Origin: a virus
Virus record (IMG/VR): IMGVR_UViG_3300017751_000068
Coordinates: 1-37,951 of that record
Strand: one strand, 5' to 3'
Length of the DNA stretch: 37,951 nt
Positions 1-7,762 of the stretch are shown here, one piece after another. Both the position numbers and the translations under genes were made by a program. The notes beneath the pieces were generated by a model. That model ran no database searches and had not been told where the DNA came from. It was given only the letters and a program-made list of their open reading frames with translations. The stretch's first letter is position 1; each line of letters begins with the position of its first letter.

Positions 1-1
1 C

Positions 2-2164
2 CCTGTCCCTATACTTCCAAAATTTGTAGATATTGTTGTTAATGGCATGCAAGACCGTCTTTTCAAAGTAAAAGCTTATGCTCAAGATGCATTGTCCCAA
101 TCAAAAAGGAGTAAGTACCAAGACATGATAGAGGGTCAGATGGCAGCTAAGCCAGTGCTTACAACAATAAAAGAAGAAACAGGATTTGATCCTTTTATAA
201 TGGACCCCGATGAGCTGCCTGCTTCAGATGAAGAACTTTCATTATACATGAACCTGAACTACAAGCCAGCAATAGAAATAGCTGAAGAAGAGGCTATAGA
301 CACTATGTTTGCTGAAAACCATTATGAAGATATCCGTAAGCGCATAGACTATGACCAAATGGTTGTGGGCGTGGGAATGGCTAAACACGAGTTTCTTCCA
401 GGATCAGGTGTCCAAGTATCTTATGTAGACCCTGCTAATGTGGTATATAGTTATACTGAAGATCCATTCTTTAAAGATTGTTTCTATTGGGGTGAAATAA
501 AAACAGTTGGTATTAGTGAGCTAATAAAAATAGACCCTACCCTAGACAGAGAGCAATTAGAAAAAATATCTCAATATAGCCAGAGCTGGTATGATTACTT
601 TAATACAGCTCAGTATTATGAGAACGATATCTTTTATCGTGACACATGTACTCTTATGTACTTTAACTATAAGACTACTAAAAAAATAGTTTACAAGAAA
701 AAAATAAACGAGGGTGGTGCAACTAGAATGATAGAGAAGGATGATACCTTTAATCCGCCAGAAGAAATGCTTGAAGAAGGAAACTTTGAAAAGATAGAAA
801 AGACTATTGATGTATGGTATGATGGCGTTATGGTTATGGGCACAAATATTATTCTCAAGTGGGAGCTTGCCAAGAATATGGTTAGACCTAAGTCTTCATC
901 ACAACATGCATTACCTAACTATGTAGCTGTAGCTCCAAGAATGTACAAGGGTGTTATCGAATCTCTAGTAAGACGCATGATTCCTTTTGCGGACTTGATA
1001 CAGATGACTCATTTGAAGTTACAACAAGTAATTGCTAAGGTAGTTCCAGATGGTGTTTACATTGATGCTGATGGTCTAAATGAAGTAGATCTTGGGACTG
1101 GCGCAGCATATAATCCAGAAGACGCACTACGTTTATATTTCCAAACGGGTAGTGTCGTAGGTAGAAGTTATACTCAAGATGGCGAATATAACCAAGGAAG
1201 GGTCCCTATTCAGCAGCTTACTAGTAACTCTGGAGCTTCTAAAACGCAAATGCTTTTAGCTAACTATAATCATTATCTAGATATGATAAGGTCAGTAACT
1301 GGCCTTAATGAGGCTAGAGATGGGTCTACTCCTAACCCAGATGCTTTAGTTGGCGTTCAAAAACTAGCAGCATTAAATTCAAACACAGCTACCCGACATA
1401 TATTAGACGGAAGTCTTTACATATATCGTACGTTAGCTGAAGCGTTAACGTATAGGGTAGCTGACATTTTAGAGTATGCTGATTTTAAAGATGACTTTAT
1501 TAATAAAATAGGCAAGTATAACGTAAGTATACTAGGAGAAATAAGTGAGTTATATATCTATGACTTTGGTGTGTTTATAGAACTTTCACCAGATGAAGAG
1601 CAAAAGGCTATGCTTGAGCAAAACATTCAAATGGCTTTATCTAAACAAGATATTAATCTTGAAGACGCTATTGATATTCGTGAAATTAAAAACCTAAAGC
1701 TTGCTAATCAGTTACTAAAGGTTAAGCGTAAGTCTAAACAAGAAGCTGACGAAAAGAGAGAAATGCAGAAACAAGCTATGATCTCACAACAACAGCTAAA
1801 GTCTCAAGAGATGTCAGCGCAAGTAGCGGTGCAAAAAATTAATTTAGAAGCTCAAGCTCAGATGAAAATAAAACAAGCTGAGATTGCTTTTGAAATAGAG
1901 AAACAAAACAATGAGGCCAATCTTAAGTCTCAACTTATGAAACAAGAATTTGCTTATAATCAGCAACTTAGAAATGTTTCAGAAAATGCTCTAGCCTTCA
2001 GAGAGGGCGCTAGAGAAGACGCTAAAAAAGATAGAATTAGTCAACAGAACACTGAACAATCTCAATTAATTAATCAAAGAAAAAACAATTTACCTCCTAA
2101 AACATTTGAATCAAATGAGGATTCTATGGATGGTTTTGATCTCGCAGAGTTCGATCCTAGGTAG
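2..2164 (+). CDS. Portal protein (5' end cut by window edge)
   Basis: The reading frame is open from base 2 without a stop, and the codons before the first ATG (at 47) read sensibly (…PKFVDIVVNG then MQDRLF), so the real start lies upstream of the window and ATG 47 is an internal methionine. The protein would be a P22/podovirus-type portal: the dodecameric ring at the capsid vertex through which DNA is packaged and ejected. Support is the size (over 720 aa), its place directly before a scaffold-like and a capsid gene, and the mixed alpha/beta core with a long charged C-terminal coiled coil (about residues 560-680 counted from ATG 47, rich in Q, E, K and A) like the portal barrel/tail region. 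Family assignment is from recognition of the overall pattern and position, not from a catalytic motif. Confidence 0.85.
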   Translation, partial: PVPILPKFVDIVVNGMQDRLFKVKAYAQDALSQSKRSKYQDMIEGQMAAKPVLTTIKEETGFDPFIMDPDELPASDEELSLYMNLNYKPAIEIAEEEAIDTMFAENHYEDIRKRIDYDQMVVGVGMAKHEFLPGSGVQVSYVDPANVVYSYTEDPFFKDCFYWGEIKTVGISELIKIDPTLDREQLEKISQYSQSWYDYFNTAQYYENDIFYRDTCTLMYFNYKTTKKIVYKKKINEGGATRMIEKDDTFNPPEEMLEEGNFEKIEKTIDVWYDGVMVMGTNIILKWELAKNMVRPKSSSQHALPNYVAVAPRMYKGVIESLVRRMIPFADLIQMTHLKLQQVIAKVVPDGVYIDADGLNEVDLGTGAAYNPEDALRLYFQTGSVVGRSYTQDGEYNQGRVPIQQLTSNSGASKTQMLLANYNHYLDMIRSVTGLNEARDGSTPNPDALVGVQKLAALNSNTATRHILDGSLYIYRTLAEALTYRVADILEYADFKDDFINKIGKYNVSILGEISELYIYDFGVFIELSPDEEQKAMLEQNIQMALSKQDINLEDAIDIREIKNLKLANQLLKVKRKSKQEADEKREMQKQAMISQQQLKSQEMSAQVAVQKINLEAQAQMKIKQAEIAFEIEKQNNEANLKSQLMKQEFAYNQQLRNVSENALAFREGAREDAKKDRISQQNTEQSQLINQRKNNLPPKTFESNEDSMDGFDLAEFDPR

Positions 2165-2188
2165 GTAAAAACGTGTTTCTTTTTTTAT

Positions 2189-2196
2189 TAATTTTG
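2189..2196 (+). promoter_or_regulatory. Candidate Bacteroidota -7 box (TAATTTTG)
   Basis: TAATTTTG fits the Bacteroidota sigma-A -7 consensus TAnnTTTG. It sits in the 53-bp gap between portal and scaffold genes, 21 bp before the ATG at 2218. No convincing -33 TTG box is seen at the expected distance, and the gap is very AT-rich, so a chance match is possible. Confidence 0.35.
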
Positions 2197-2205
2197 TAAT
2201 AAATC

Positions 2206-2217
2206 AAATCTAATCAA
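2206..2217 (+). promoter_or_regulatory. AT-rich translation leader AAATCTAATCAA before ATG
   Basis: The bases directly before the start codon read AAATCTAATCAA. Closely similar leaders precede the genes at 4927, 15780 and (minus strand) 36609. There is no Shine-Dalgarno sequence. In Bacteroidota, A-rich bases just upstream of the start are known to favour translation, so this is plausibly the ribosome loading signal for the scaffold gene and helps fix its start. Confidence 0.45.
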
Positions 2218-3378
2218 ATGGAAATCCAAGTAAAAGAAGTAACTGACGTTGTAGAGAAGTCTAAACAACAGATAGAACAAGAATTATTAGACAAGCATGA
2301 AGCTCAACAAAAATTAGAGTTTGATGATGGTGATAAAAAAGAACAGGTAGATTCAGTTAAAGTTTCGGAGCCTGAAGCAAAATCCGAGCAAGGCCAAGAA
2401 GAGGTTTCAGTTGAAGAGCCCAAAGAGGAGATTAAACAAGAACCTACGCCTGCAGAATTAAACGAAGAACAAGTTCTTTCATTTATTGAGAAAAGATACG
2501 GTAAGCAGATAAATTCTTTAGAAGAATTAACAGCTGAAAGAGAAGAGTCCGAGACCCTTCCTGAAGATGTAGCTGCTTATTTTAAGTACAAAAAAGAAAC
2601 AGGAAGAAGTTTGGAAGATTACGTTAAGCTACAGCAAGACTTTTCCCAAATGAATCCTGACTCTTTGCTAAGAGAGTATTTAACTGTAACTGAGGAAGGT
2701 TTAGACCCTGAAGATATAGACTCCTTGATGGAGGACTATGAATCAGACGAGGAACTAGATGATCCTGCAGACATTAAAAAAACAAGATTAGCAAAGAAAA
2801 AAATTATTGCTAAAGCTAAAAAATTCTTCAAAGAACAGCAGGAAGTCTATAAACAGCCTCTTGAGTCAAGGGAAAGTTCAGCCTCTCAGAATGAAGAGTT
2901 CAAAGCTTACAAGCAATATGTGAATGAAGCTAAAACGCAACAAGAGGAAAGTAACCGTAAATCACAATGGTTTGCGAAAAAAAGTGACGAAGTCTTTAGC
3001 ACTGAGTTTAAAGGTTTTAAATTTAAAGTTGACGAGTCCGATATAACTTTTTCTCCAGGTAACGCTTCTGAGTTAAGAAAAGCTCAAGATACGCCTATGA
3101 ATTTTGTAAATAAATTCTTGGATGAATCGGGTATGCTTAAAGACGCAGAAGGATACCACCGCTCTTTAGCTATAGCTATGAATCCTGAAAAGTTTGCTCA
3201 GTTCTTTTATGAACAAGGCAAATCAAATGCGACGGAAGATGTGATACGTAAAACTAAAAATATAAATATGAGTGAGCGTACGGCACCAGAGGTTTCAACA
3301 AAAGGAGGAATGCAAGTGAAAGCAGTCTCATCGCCTTCAAGCAATGGACTGAGAATAAAAAGTATAAAACGAAGTTAA
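2218..3378 (+). CDS. Putative capsid scaffolding protein
   Basis: A 386-aa hydrophilic protein very rich in Glu, Lys and Gln, predicted to be mostly helix and coiled coil, with an acidic first 180 residues and a short basic C-terminus (RIKSIKRS). It lies between the portal and major capsid genes, the usual place for a scaffold, the internal chaperone around which the procapsid assembles. Basic C-terminal tails that bind coat protein are typical of podovirus scaffolds. No enzyme motif is visible and no protease gene is adjacent. The start is fixed by an AT-rich leader ending directly at the ATG. The role is inferred from position and composition, not from sequence identity to a named family. 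Confidence 0.7.
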   Translation: MEIQVKEVTDVVEKSKQQIEQELLDKHEAQQKLEFDDGDKKEQVDSVKVSEPEAKSEQGQEEVSVEEPKEEIKQEPTPAELNEEQVLSFIEKRYGKQINSLEELTAEREESETLPEDVAAYFKYKKETGRSLEDYVKLQQDFSQMNPDSLLREYLTVTEEGLDPEDIDSLMEDYESDEELDDPADIKKTRLAKKKIIAKAKKFFKEQQEVYKQPLESRESSASQNEEFKAYKQYVNEAKTQQEESNRKSQWFAKKSDEVFSTEFKGFKFKVDESDITFSPGNASELRKAQDTPMNFVNKFLDESGMLKDAEGYHRSLAIAMNPEKFAQFFYEQGKSNATEDVIRKTKNINMSERTAPEVSTKGGMQVKAVSSPSSNGLRIKSIKRS

Positions 3379-3401
3379 ATTAAAATTTAAAATTAAATAT
3401 T

Positions 3402-4865
3402 ATGGCTGGACAAGTTAAAACAACTCCAACTTTTGCGCTAACGCCGAGTTCAGAAAGAACTCCAACAGCTCAAAACTATTTGACCAATGCAGATTTCAAT
3501 TGGTTAAATCAATATTTACCAGACACTTACGAAAAAGAATTCGAGCGTTATGGTAACAGAACAATCTCTTCATTTCTACGTATGGTAGGTGCTGAGATGC
3601 CTACTAACTCTGACCTTATTAAATGGGCTGAGCAAGGTAGATTACATACTAAATACACTAATGTTGGATCTGGCGGCGCTGGAGCAGCAGATCAAGTTGT
3701 ATTTCAAGTAAATGATGTGCTAGACCCGACGGCTGCAGAGCAAGTTATTCGTGTTGGACAAACAGTAGTTATTGTACAAAATGACGGATCAGGTTCAAAC
3801 AAAGCTGTAGTTAGTGCAGTAAACAATGCAGGTGGTGGTAGAGGACAATTCACAGCTGACTTTTATGAAGCAGGTGGATTAGTAACTGCAGGAACTGGAG
3901 TAGGTAATGCTGATGTTACAGTATTCATCTACGGATCAGAATTTAAGAAAGGAACTGCAGGAATGCAAGGATCTCTTGAATCAAATGATTTTATCTTTGA
4001 CAACAAGCCTATTATAATTAAAGATACTTACAATGTATCTGGATCTGATATGGCTCAAATTGGATGGATTGAAATTACAACTGAAGATGGTGGAACAGGA
4101 TACCTATGGTACCTAAAATCTGAGCATGAAACAAGACTACGTTTTGATGACTTCTTAGAAACAGCAATGATTGAAGCTGTGCCTGCTGAGACTAACTCAG
4201 GAGCTGCTGCCATTCTTGGTAGTGCTGGTGCTGCTGCTGATCCAGGAGCTGGATCTGATGGTATTTTCTATGCTGTACAACAAAGAGGTAATATCTGGGA
4301 CGGTGGAAACCCAACAGTATTAGCTGATTTTGATAATGTAATTAGTCGTCTAGACAAGCAAGGAGCAATTGAAGAGAATGTATTATTCGTTGATCGTCAG
4401 TTTGCTTTTGATATTGATGATATGTTAGCTGCACAAAACTCTTACGGAGCGGGTGGTACTTCATATGGTCTTTTTGACAATGACGAAGAGATGGCGTTAA
4501 ACTTAGGTTTCTCAGGATTCCGTAGAGGTTATGACTTCTATAAGACTGACTGGAAATACTTAAATGACCCAACTATGAGAGGTGGACTTCCAACAGGAGC
4601 AGGATCAGGACGTGTAAACGGACTACTTGTGCCCGCTGGATCAACTAGTGTTTATGACCAAATCCTTGGTAAAAACGCTAAGAGACCTTTCTTACATGTT
4701 AGATATAGAGCTTCTGAAACAGAAGACAGACGTTACAAGACTTGGATTACTGGTTCTGCTGGTGGTGCTGCAACTAGTGATGTTGATAACATGCAAGTAA
4801 ACTTCTTGTCAGAGAGAGCTGTTTGTACTTTAGGTGCTAACAACTTCTTTATCTTCCAAGAGTAA
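3402..4865 (+). CDS. Major capsid protein
   Basis: A 487-aa protein directly downstream of the scaffold candidate, the right size and position for the main shell protein, presumably of HK97 fold. Seen features: a short polar N-arm (residues 1-25), glycine/alanine-rich stretches around 85-175 that could be the E-loop or an inserted domain, a conserved-looking acidic segment near residues 310-345 (NVLFVDRQFAFDIDDML), and a C-terminus ending GANNFFIFQE, like other marine podovirus capsid proteins. Codons are more uniform than in neighbours (for example many GGA and ACT), as expected for a highly expressed gene. It is preceded by an A/T-only leader without a Shine-Dalgarno site, and followed 10 bp after its stop by the strongest terminator in the window. 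Confidence 0.87.
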   Translation: MAGQVKTTPTFALTPSSERTPTAQNYLTNADFNWLNQYLPDTYEKEFERYGNRTISSFLRMVGAEMPTNSDLIKWAEQGRLHTKYTNVGSGGAGAADQVVFQVNDVLDPTAAEQVIRVGQTVVIVQNDGSGSNKAVVSAVNNAGGGRGQFTADFYEAGGLVTAGTGVGNADVTVFIYGSEFKKGTAGMQGSLESNDFIFDNKPIIIKDTYNVSGSDMAQIGWIEITTEDGGTGYLWYLKSEHETRLRFDDFLETAMIEAVPAETNSGAAAILGSAGAAADPGAGSDGIFYAVQQRGNIWDGGNPTVLADFDNVISRLDKQGAIEENVLFVDRQFAFDIDDMLAAQNSYGAGGTSYGLFDNDEEMALNLGFSGFRRGYDFYKTDWKYLNDPTMRGGLPTGAGSGRVNGLLVPAGSTSVYDQILGKNAKRPFLHVRYRASETEDRRYKTWITGSAGGAATSDVDNMQVNFLSERAVCTLGANNFFIFQE

Positions 4866-4875
4866 TACACTACTT

Positions 4876-4903
4876 AAGGGGGTGTAAAAGCCCCCTTTTT
4901 TTT
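4876..4903 (+). terminator. Rho-independent terminator after the capsid gene
   Basis: A 7-bp stem AAGGGGG / CCCCCTT with an 8-base loop (TGTAAAAG), followed by a run of T to 4903. It lies just after the major capsid stop codon and probably makes the capsid transcript end or fall in level here. Confidence 0.9.
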
Positions 4904-4914
4904 ATATAAAATTT

Positions 4915-4926
4915 AAATCTAATCTA
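4915..4926 (+). promoter_or_regulatory. AT-rich translation leader AAATCTAATCTA before ATG
   Basis: AAATCTAATCTA directly precedes the ATG at 4927 and matches the leader before the scaffold gene at 10 of 12 positions. No Shine-Dalgarno site is present. It supports the chosen start. Confidence 0.45.
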
Positions 4927-5679
4927 ATGAAAACTACTACTAAATATGTAGATAAAATCTACAAACTCACGCGCGACACAGCGCCACTTTCTTTAATCTT
5001 AGCATCAAGACATACACAAAGATTTCCTCTTTTGTGGTTTGATGAAGAGACAGGAACTAACAAAGCTTTACGATATGCAAGAAATCAAAACTCCCCTTTT
5101 CAAGAGGACCAGGATAATAATGCTATTTTGGAGCCTATTGTGTTTGAAAATGGATTTTTAACAGTCCGTAAAGAAAATCAAGTATTACAAAAATTTCTAG
5201 CATACCACCCTGGCAACGGAAGGGTATATGTTGAAGTGGACAAGGCAAAAGATGCGGCTCAAATTGTTGAAGAATTAAACATTGAAGTAGATGCTCTGAT
5301 TCAAGCTCGACAATTAACAGTCGATCAAGTAGAAAATGTCGGTAGGGTTTTATTTCAACAAGACATTACTCGTATGACAACGGCCGAGCTGAGAAGGGAT
5401 ATATTAGTATTCGCTAAAAATCAACCAAAAGATTTTATGCTGCTTCTAGAAGATCCTGCATTAAAGATGAATGCAACTATTCAAGGATTTTTTGATAAAA
5501 ACATTTTACAATTACGTAATCAGAAAAAAGAAGTTTGGTTTAACACCCCTTCAAATAAAAAGAAAATGTTAAATGTCCCTTATGGTGAAGAGCCTATATA
5601 CATGGTATCTTCCTTTTTTGAAAACGATGAGGGTATAGAGCATTTAAAACATTTGTCAGGTTTGGCAAAAAACATGTAA
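4927..5679 (+). CDS. Conserved structural-module protein, unknown function
   Basis: A 250-aa soluble protein with no recognised catalytic motif. The first 120 residues look like small beta domains (a FENGFLTVRKENQVLQKFL segment followed by HPGNGRVYVEVD), the middle (about 105-190) is helical and charged, and the end carries a WFNTPSNKKKM stretch. The lack of a signal peptide or membrane segment fits a cytoplasmic or virion protein. It stands alone between the capsid terminator and the small gene with its own promoter, so its mRNA arises either by read-through or from an unseen promoter. Position suggests a minor capsid or head-completion role; I do not recognise the family. Confidence 0.75.
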   Translation: MKTTTKYVDKIYKLTRDTAPLSLILASRHTQRFPLLWFDEETGTNKALRYARNQNSPFQEDQDNNAILEPIVFENGFLTVRKENQVLQKFLAYHPGNGRVYVEVDKAKDAAQIVEELNIEVDALIQARQLTVDQVENVGRVLFQQDITRMTTAELRRDILVFAKNQPKDFMLLLEDPALKMNATIQGFFDKNILQLRNQKKEVWFNTPSNKKKMLNVPYGEEPIYMVSSFFENDEGIEHLKHLSGLAKNM

Positions 5680-5700
5680 ATAGTACGTTTTAATTTTAAG

Positions 5701-5708
5701 TATCTTTG
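5701..5708 (+). promoter_or_regulatory. Bacteroidota-type -7 promoter box (TATCTTTG)
   Basis: TATCTTTG matches TAnnTTTG exactly and is the most typical form of the box in flavobacteria. It lies 29 bp before the ATG of the small gene at 5738, in a true intergenic gap. The -33 element is weak. A separate promoter fits strong expression of a decoration-type protein. Confidence 0.65.
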
Positions 5709-5737
5709 TTTTTTGTTTAACCCATAAAAATTTTAAC

Positions 5738-6025
5738 ATGGCAAAATATATTACATTCGATACTGCAAGTGACGGAAATGTTCACCTTGCAACAGACGGC
5801 ATTCTTTATGCAGAAACTACAAGTTCAACTGCTGGAACAATATTTTTGAAAGGCGGAAGTCACAAATTTACTGTTACTGGAACAGGTTTAACTTCAGGTT
5901 TCGCAGCAAATGTAAACGCAGCTTTAGTTGATGCAGCGCAAACATCTTGGACTAATGCAGCAATTCCTGTAAGTACATCAGGAGGGCTTTTAGTATTTAC
6001 TAGCGTAGCTGTAGCTACTATTTAA
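5738..6025 (+). CDS. Small beta-rich virion protein, candidate capsid decoration protein
   Basis: A 95-aa protein rich in Thr, Ser, Ala and Gly with alternating hydrophobic residues, predicted to be almost all beta strand; there is no signal peptide, no membrane helix and no catalytic motif. It has its own TATCTTTG promoter upstream and a terminator starting 26 bp after its stop, making it a single-gene transcript beside the capsid gene. Small, separately and probably strongly expressed beta proteins next to the capsid gene are often head decoration proteins, and small proteins of this look recur in marine phage contigs. The decoration role is inferred; a tail tube or other minor virion role is possible. 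Confidence 0.7.
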   Translation: MAKYITFDTASDGNVHLATDGILYAETTSSTAGTIFLKGGSHKFTVTGTGLTSGFAANVNAALVDAAQTSWTNAAIPVSTSGGLLVFTSVAVATI

Positions 6026-6051
6026 CATTACCTTTTTATTAGGTATTAGAG

Positions 6052-6083
6052 AGAGGTCATGAAAAATTGACCTCTTTTTTTTT
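6052..6083 (+). terminator. Rho-independent terminator
   Basis: An 8-bp perfect stem AGAGGTCA / TGACCTCT with an 8-base loop (TGAAAAAT) and a T run reaching 6083. It closes the 95-aa gene. The next promoter's -7 box begins only 4 bp after the T run. Confidence 0.88.
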
Positions 6084-6094
6084 ACTTATCTTTG
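6067..6094 (+). promoter_or_regulatory. Bacteroidota-type promoter (TTG … TATCTTTG) overlapping the terminator
   Basis: TTG at 6067-6069, inside the terminator hairpin, is followed 17 bp later by TATCTTTG at 6087-6094. This resembles the Bacteroidota -33/-7 pair (usual spacing about 19). It would drive the connector and tail operon starting at 6110. The promoter and terminator share bases. Confidence 0.62.
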
Positions 6095-6109
6095 TGTAAA
6101 AGAATAACA

Positions 6110-6841
6110 ATGATAAATTCTGTACGGAATACAGTTTTAGCAATCCTTAATAAAAATAATTACGGGTATATTTCACCGCAAGATTTTAATTTGTTTGCTA
6201 AACAAGCGCAGCTAGATATATTTGATGATTATTTTTATCAGTATAATCAATTAATAAATCAAGAGAATGCTAGGATGTCTGGAACAGGATATGCAAATAT
6301 TACCAAGGGCTATGAAGAGGTGATTGATTTATTTTCAGAAACTAAAACTCTTGCACAAAACCTACTTAATCAATACTTTTTGCCATCTCAAAGCACTACG
6401 GGAGATGACTACTATTTACTAAATAAAATATTATGTTCTAGCGGTGGTGTTTATCAGGGAGAGGCAGAAAAGGTATCTAATAGTAAAATAACTCTTTTAA
6501 ATGCTTCTAACTTAACTTCACCAACTATAACTTATCCAGCGTATAGTTTGCAGGGAGCTTTTATAACAATATTCCCAGCTCAATTTAATGGAGCTACGGA
6601 CATACAAGCACAATATATAAGATATCCTAAAGATCCTAATTGGACCTATTTAAATGTAGCTAATGGAGAGCCTGCATTTAACCAAAGTAACGCTGACTTT
6701 CAAGACTTTGAATTGTCTCCAGATGATGAAACGTCTTTAGTATTTAAAATATTGCAGTACGCAGGTATGTCAATTAGAGATATACAAGAAGCGCAGTTTG
6801 GAGCTGAACAAGAACAAATGGAAGAACAAAAAGAAAACTAA
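6110..6841 (+). CDS. Putative head-tail connector / virion structural protein
   Basis: A 243-aa protein read from ATG 6110; an upstream TTG at 6092 is in frame but lies within the -7 promoter box, so it is unlikely to be used. The N-terminus (VRNTVLAILNKNNYGYISP) is helical, and the C-terminus is acidic and glutamine-rich. No enzyme motif is seen. It is the first gene of the connector/tail operon, overlaps the next gene by one base (TAATG), and sits where podoviruses encode the adaptor or ring proteins that dock the tail on the portal. The precise role is inferred from position. Confidence 0.7.
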   Translation: MINSVRNTVLAILNKNNYGYISPQDFNLFAKQAQLDIFDDYFYQYNQLINQENARMSGTGYANITKGYEEVIDLFSETKTLAQNLLNQYFLPSQSTTGDDYYLLNKILCSSGGVYQGEAEKVSNSKITLLNASNLTSPTITYPAYSLQGAFITIFPAQFNGATDIQAQYIRYPKDPNWTYLNVANGEPAFNQSNADFQDFELSPDDETSLVFKILQYAGMSIRDIQEAQFGAEQEQMEEQKEN

Positions 6842-7761
6842 TGGCATACTTATCTGAATATCAATATTACGAAAACGCAGGTGCAGCACCTACAAATGCT
6901 AATTGGGGGTCTTTTCAATACGTACCGTTAACTGATATAGTTAATAATTTTCTTTTAATGTATGACGGGAATCACTCGTTAGTTAATAATGAAGAGAGGT
7001 ATAAGATATTATTTCACACTAAGCGTGGTATACAAGAGCTTAATTATGATGCGTTTAAAGAAATAAAAGCTTTAGAGCTTAAGGTGTTCGATGATCTCAA
7101 ATTTATTCTACCCTCTGATTATGTAAACTGGGTTCGTATTTCTTTATATCAAAACGGCTATTTAAGACCTCTTACTGAGAACATACAAGTAAACTCAGCT
7201 GCATCCTATTTGCAGAGTGCTACAGGTACTCTAAGCTTCAATGCAGACGGTACAGTGCAGACTACAGCGTCTACTTTAGATACACAAAGAAAAAATGGTT
7301 CGCAACAGAGCATTTACTTAAACCAAAACAATTCTAATGATGCTTCTGATATTGCCTCTGAGAATCCAGATGCATGGAAAGATTATAATATAGGAGCTAG
7401 ATATGGTTTAAATACTGAGACCGCCAATTTTAATCCAACCTTTAGGATAGATAAAAAAGCTGGTGTAATAAACTTTGATTCTACAATGGCTAATCAGCAG
7501 TGTGTTGTTGAGTATATATGCGATGGCATGGAAGGAGGCAATGATTCACTAGTAAGTGTAAATAAGCTTTTTGAAGATTACTTATATGCTTACATTAAAT
7601 ATGAAATATTAAATAACAAATTTGGAGTACAAGAATATATAATTAATAGAGCTAGAAAAGATAAAAGTTCTTTACTAAGAAACGCTAAAATTAGAATAAG
7701 CAATATTCATCCAGGAAGATTACTTATGAATCTAAGAGGCGAGAATAAGTGGATTAAATAA
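6841..7761 (+). CDS. Head-tail adaptor-like protein (T7 gp11 / tail tubular A-like)
   Basis: A 306-aa protein with the pattern seen in podovirus adaptor (tail tubular protein A) proteins: N-terminal helices (about 45-85, KRGIQELNYDAFKEIKALEL), then a beta region beginning with LPSDYVNWVRISLY (about 95-110), a variable loop rich in Asn and Ser (about 125-180), and a helical C-terminus with LFEDYLYAYIKYEIL and RARKDKSSLLRNAKIR. In T7-like virions this ring joins the portal to the nozzle. It shares a stop/start overlap with the gene before and ends one base before the muzzle-like gene, so all three are probably translated together. The match is to general pattern and order, not a proven homology. 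Confidence 0.65.
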   Translation: MAYLSEYQYYENAGAAPTNANWGSFQYVPLTDIVNNFLLMYDGNHSLVNNEERYKILFHTKRGIQELNYDAFKEIKALELKVFDDLKFILPSDYVNWVRISLYQNGYLRPLTENIQVNSAASYLQSATGTLSFNADGTVQTTASTLDTQRKNGSQQSIYLNQNNSNDASDIASENPDAWKDYNIGARYGLNTETANFNPTFRIDKKAGVINFDSTMANQQCVVEYICDGMEGGNDSLVSVNKLFEDYLYAYIKYEILNNKFGVQEYIINRARKDKSSLLRNAKIRISNIHPGRLLMNLRGENKWIK

Positions 7762-7762
7762 A

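Noticed and set aside
6092-6109. Upstream TTG start adding six residues to the connector gene
   Set aside because: The TTG is the last part of the TATCTTTG promoter box, so it would not be in the mRNA; ATG 6110 is preferred.
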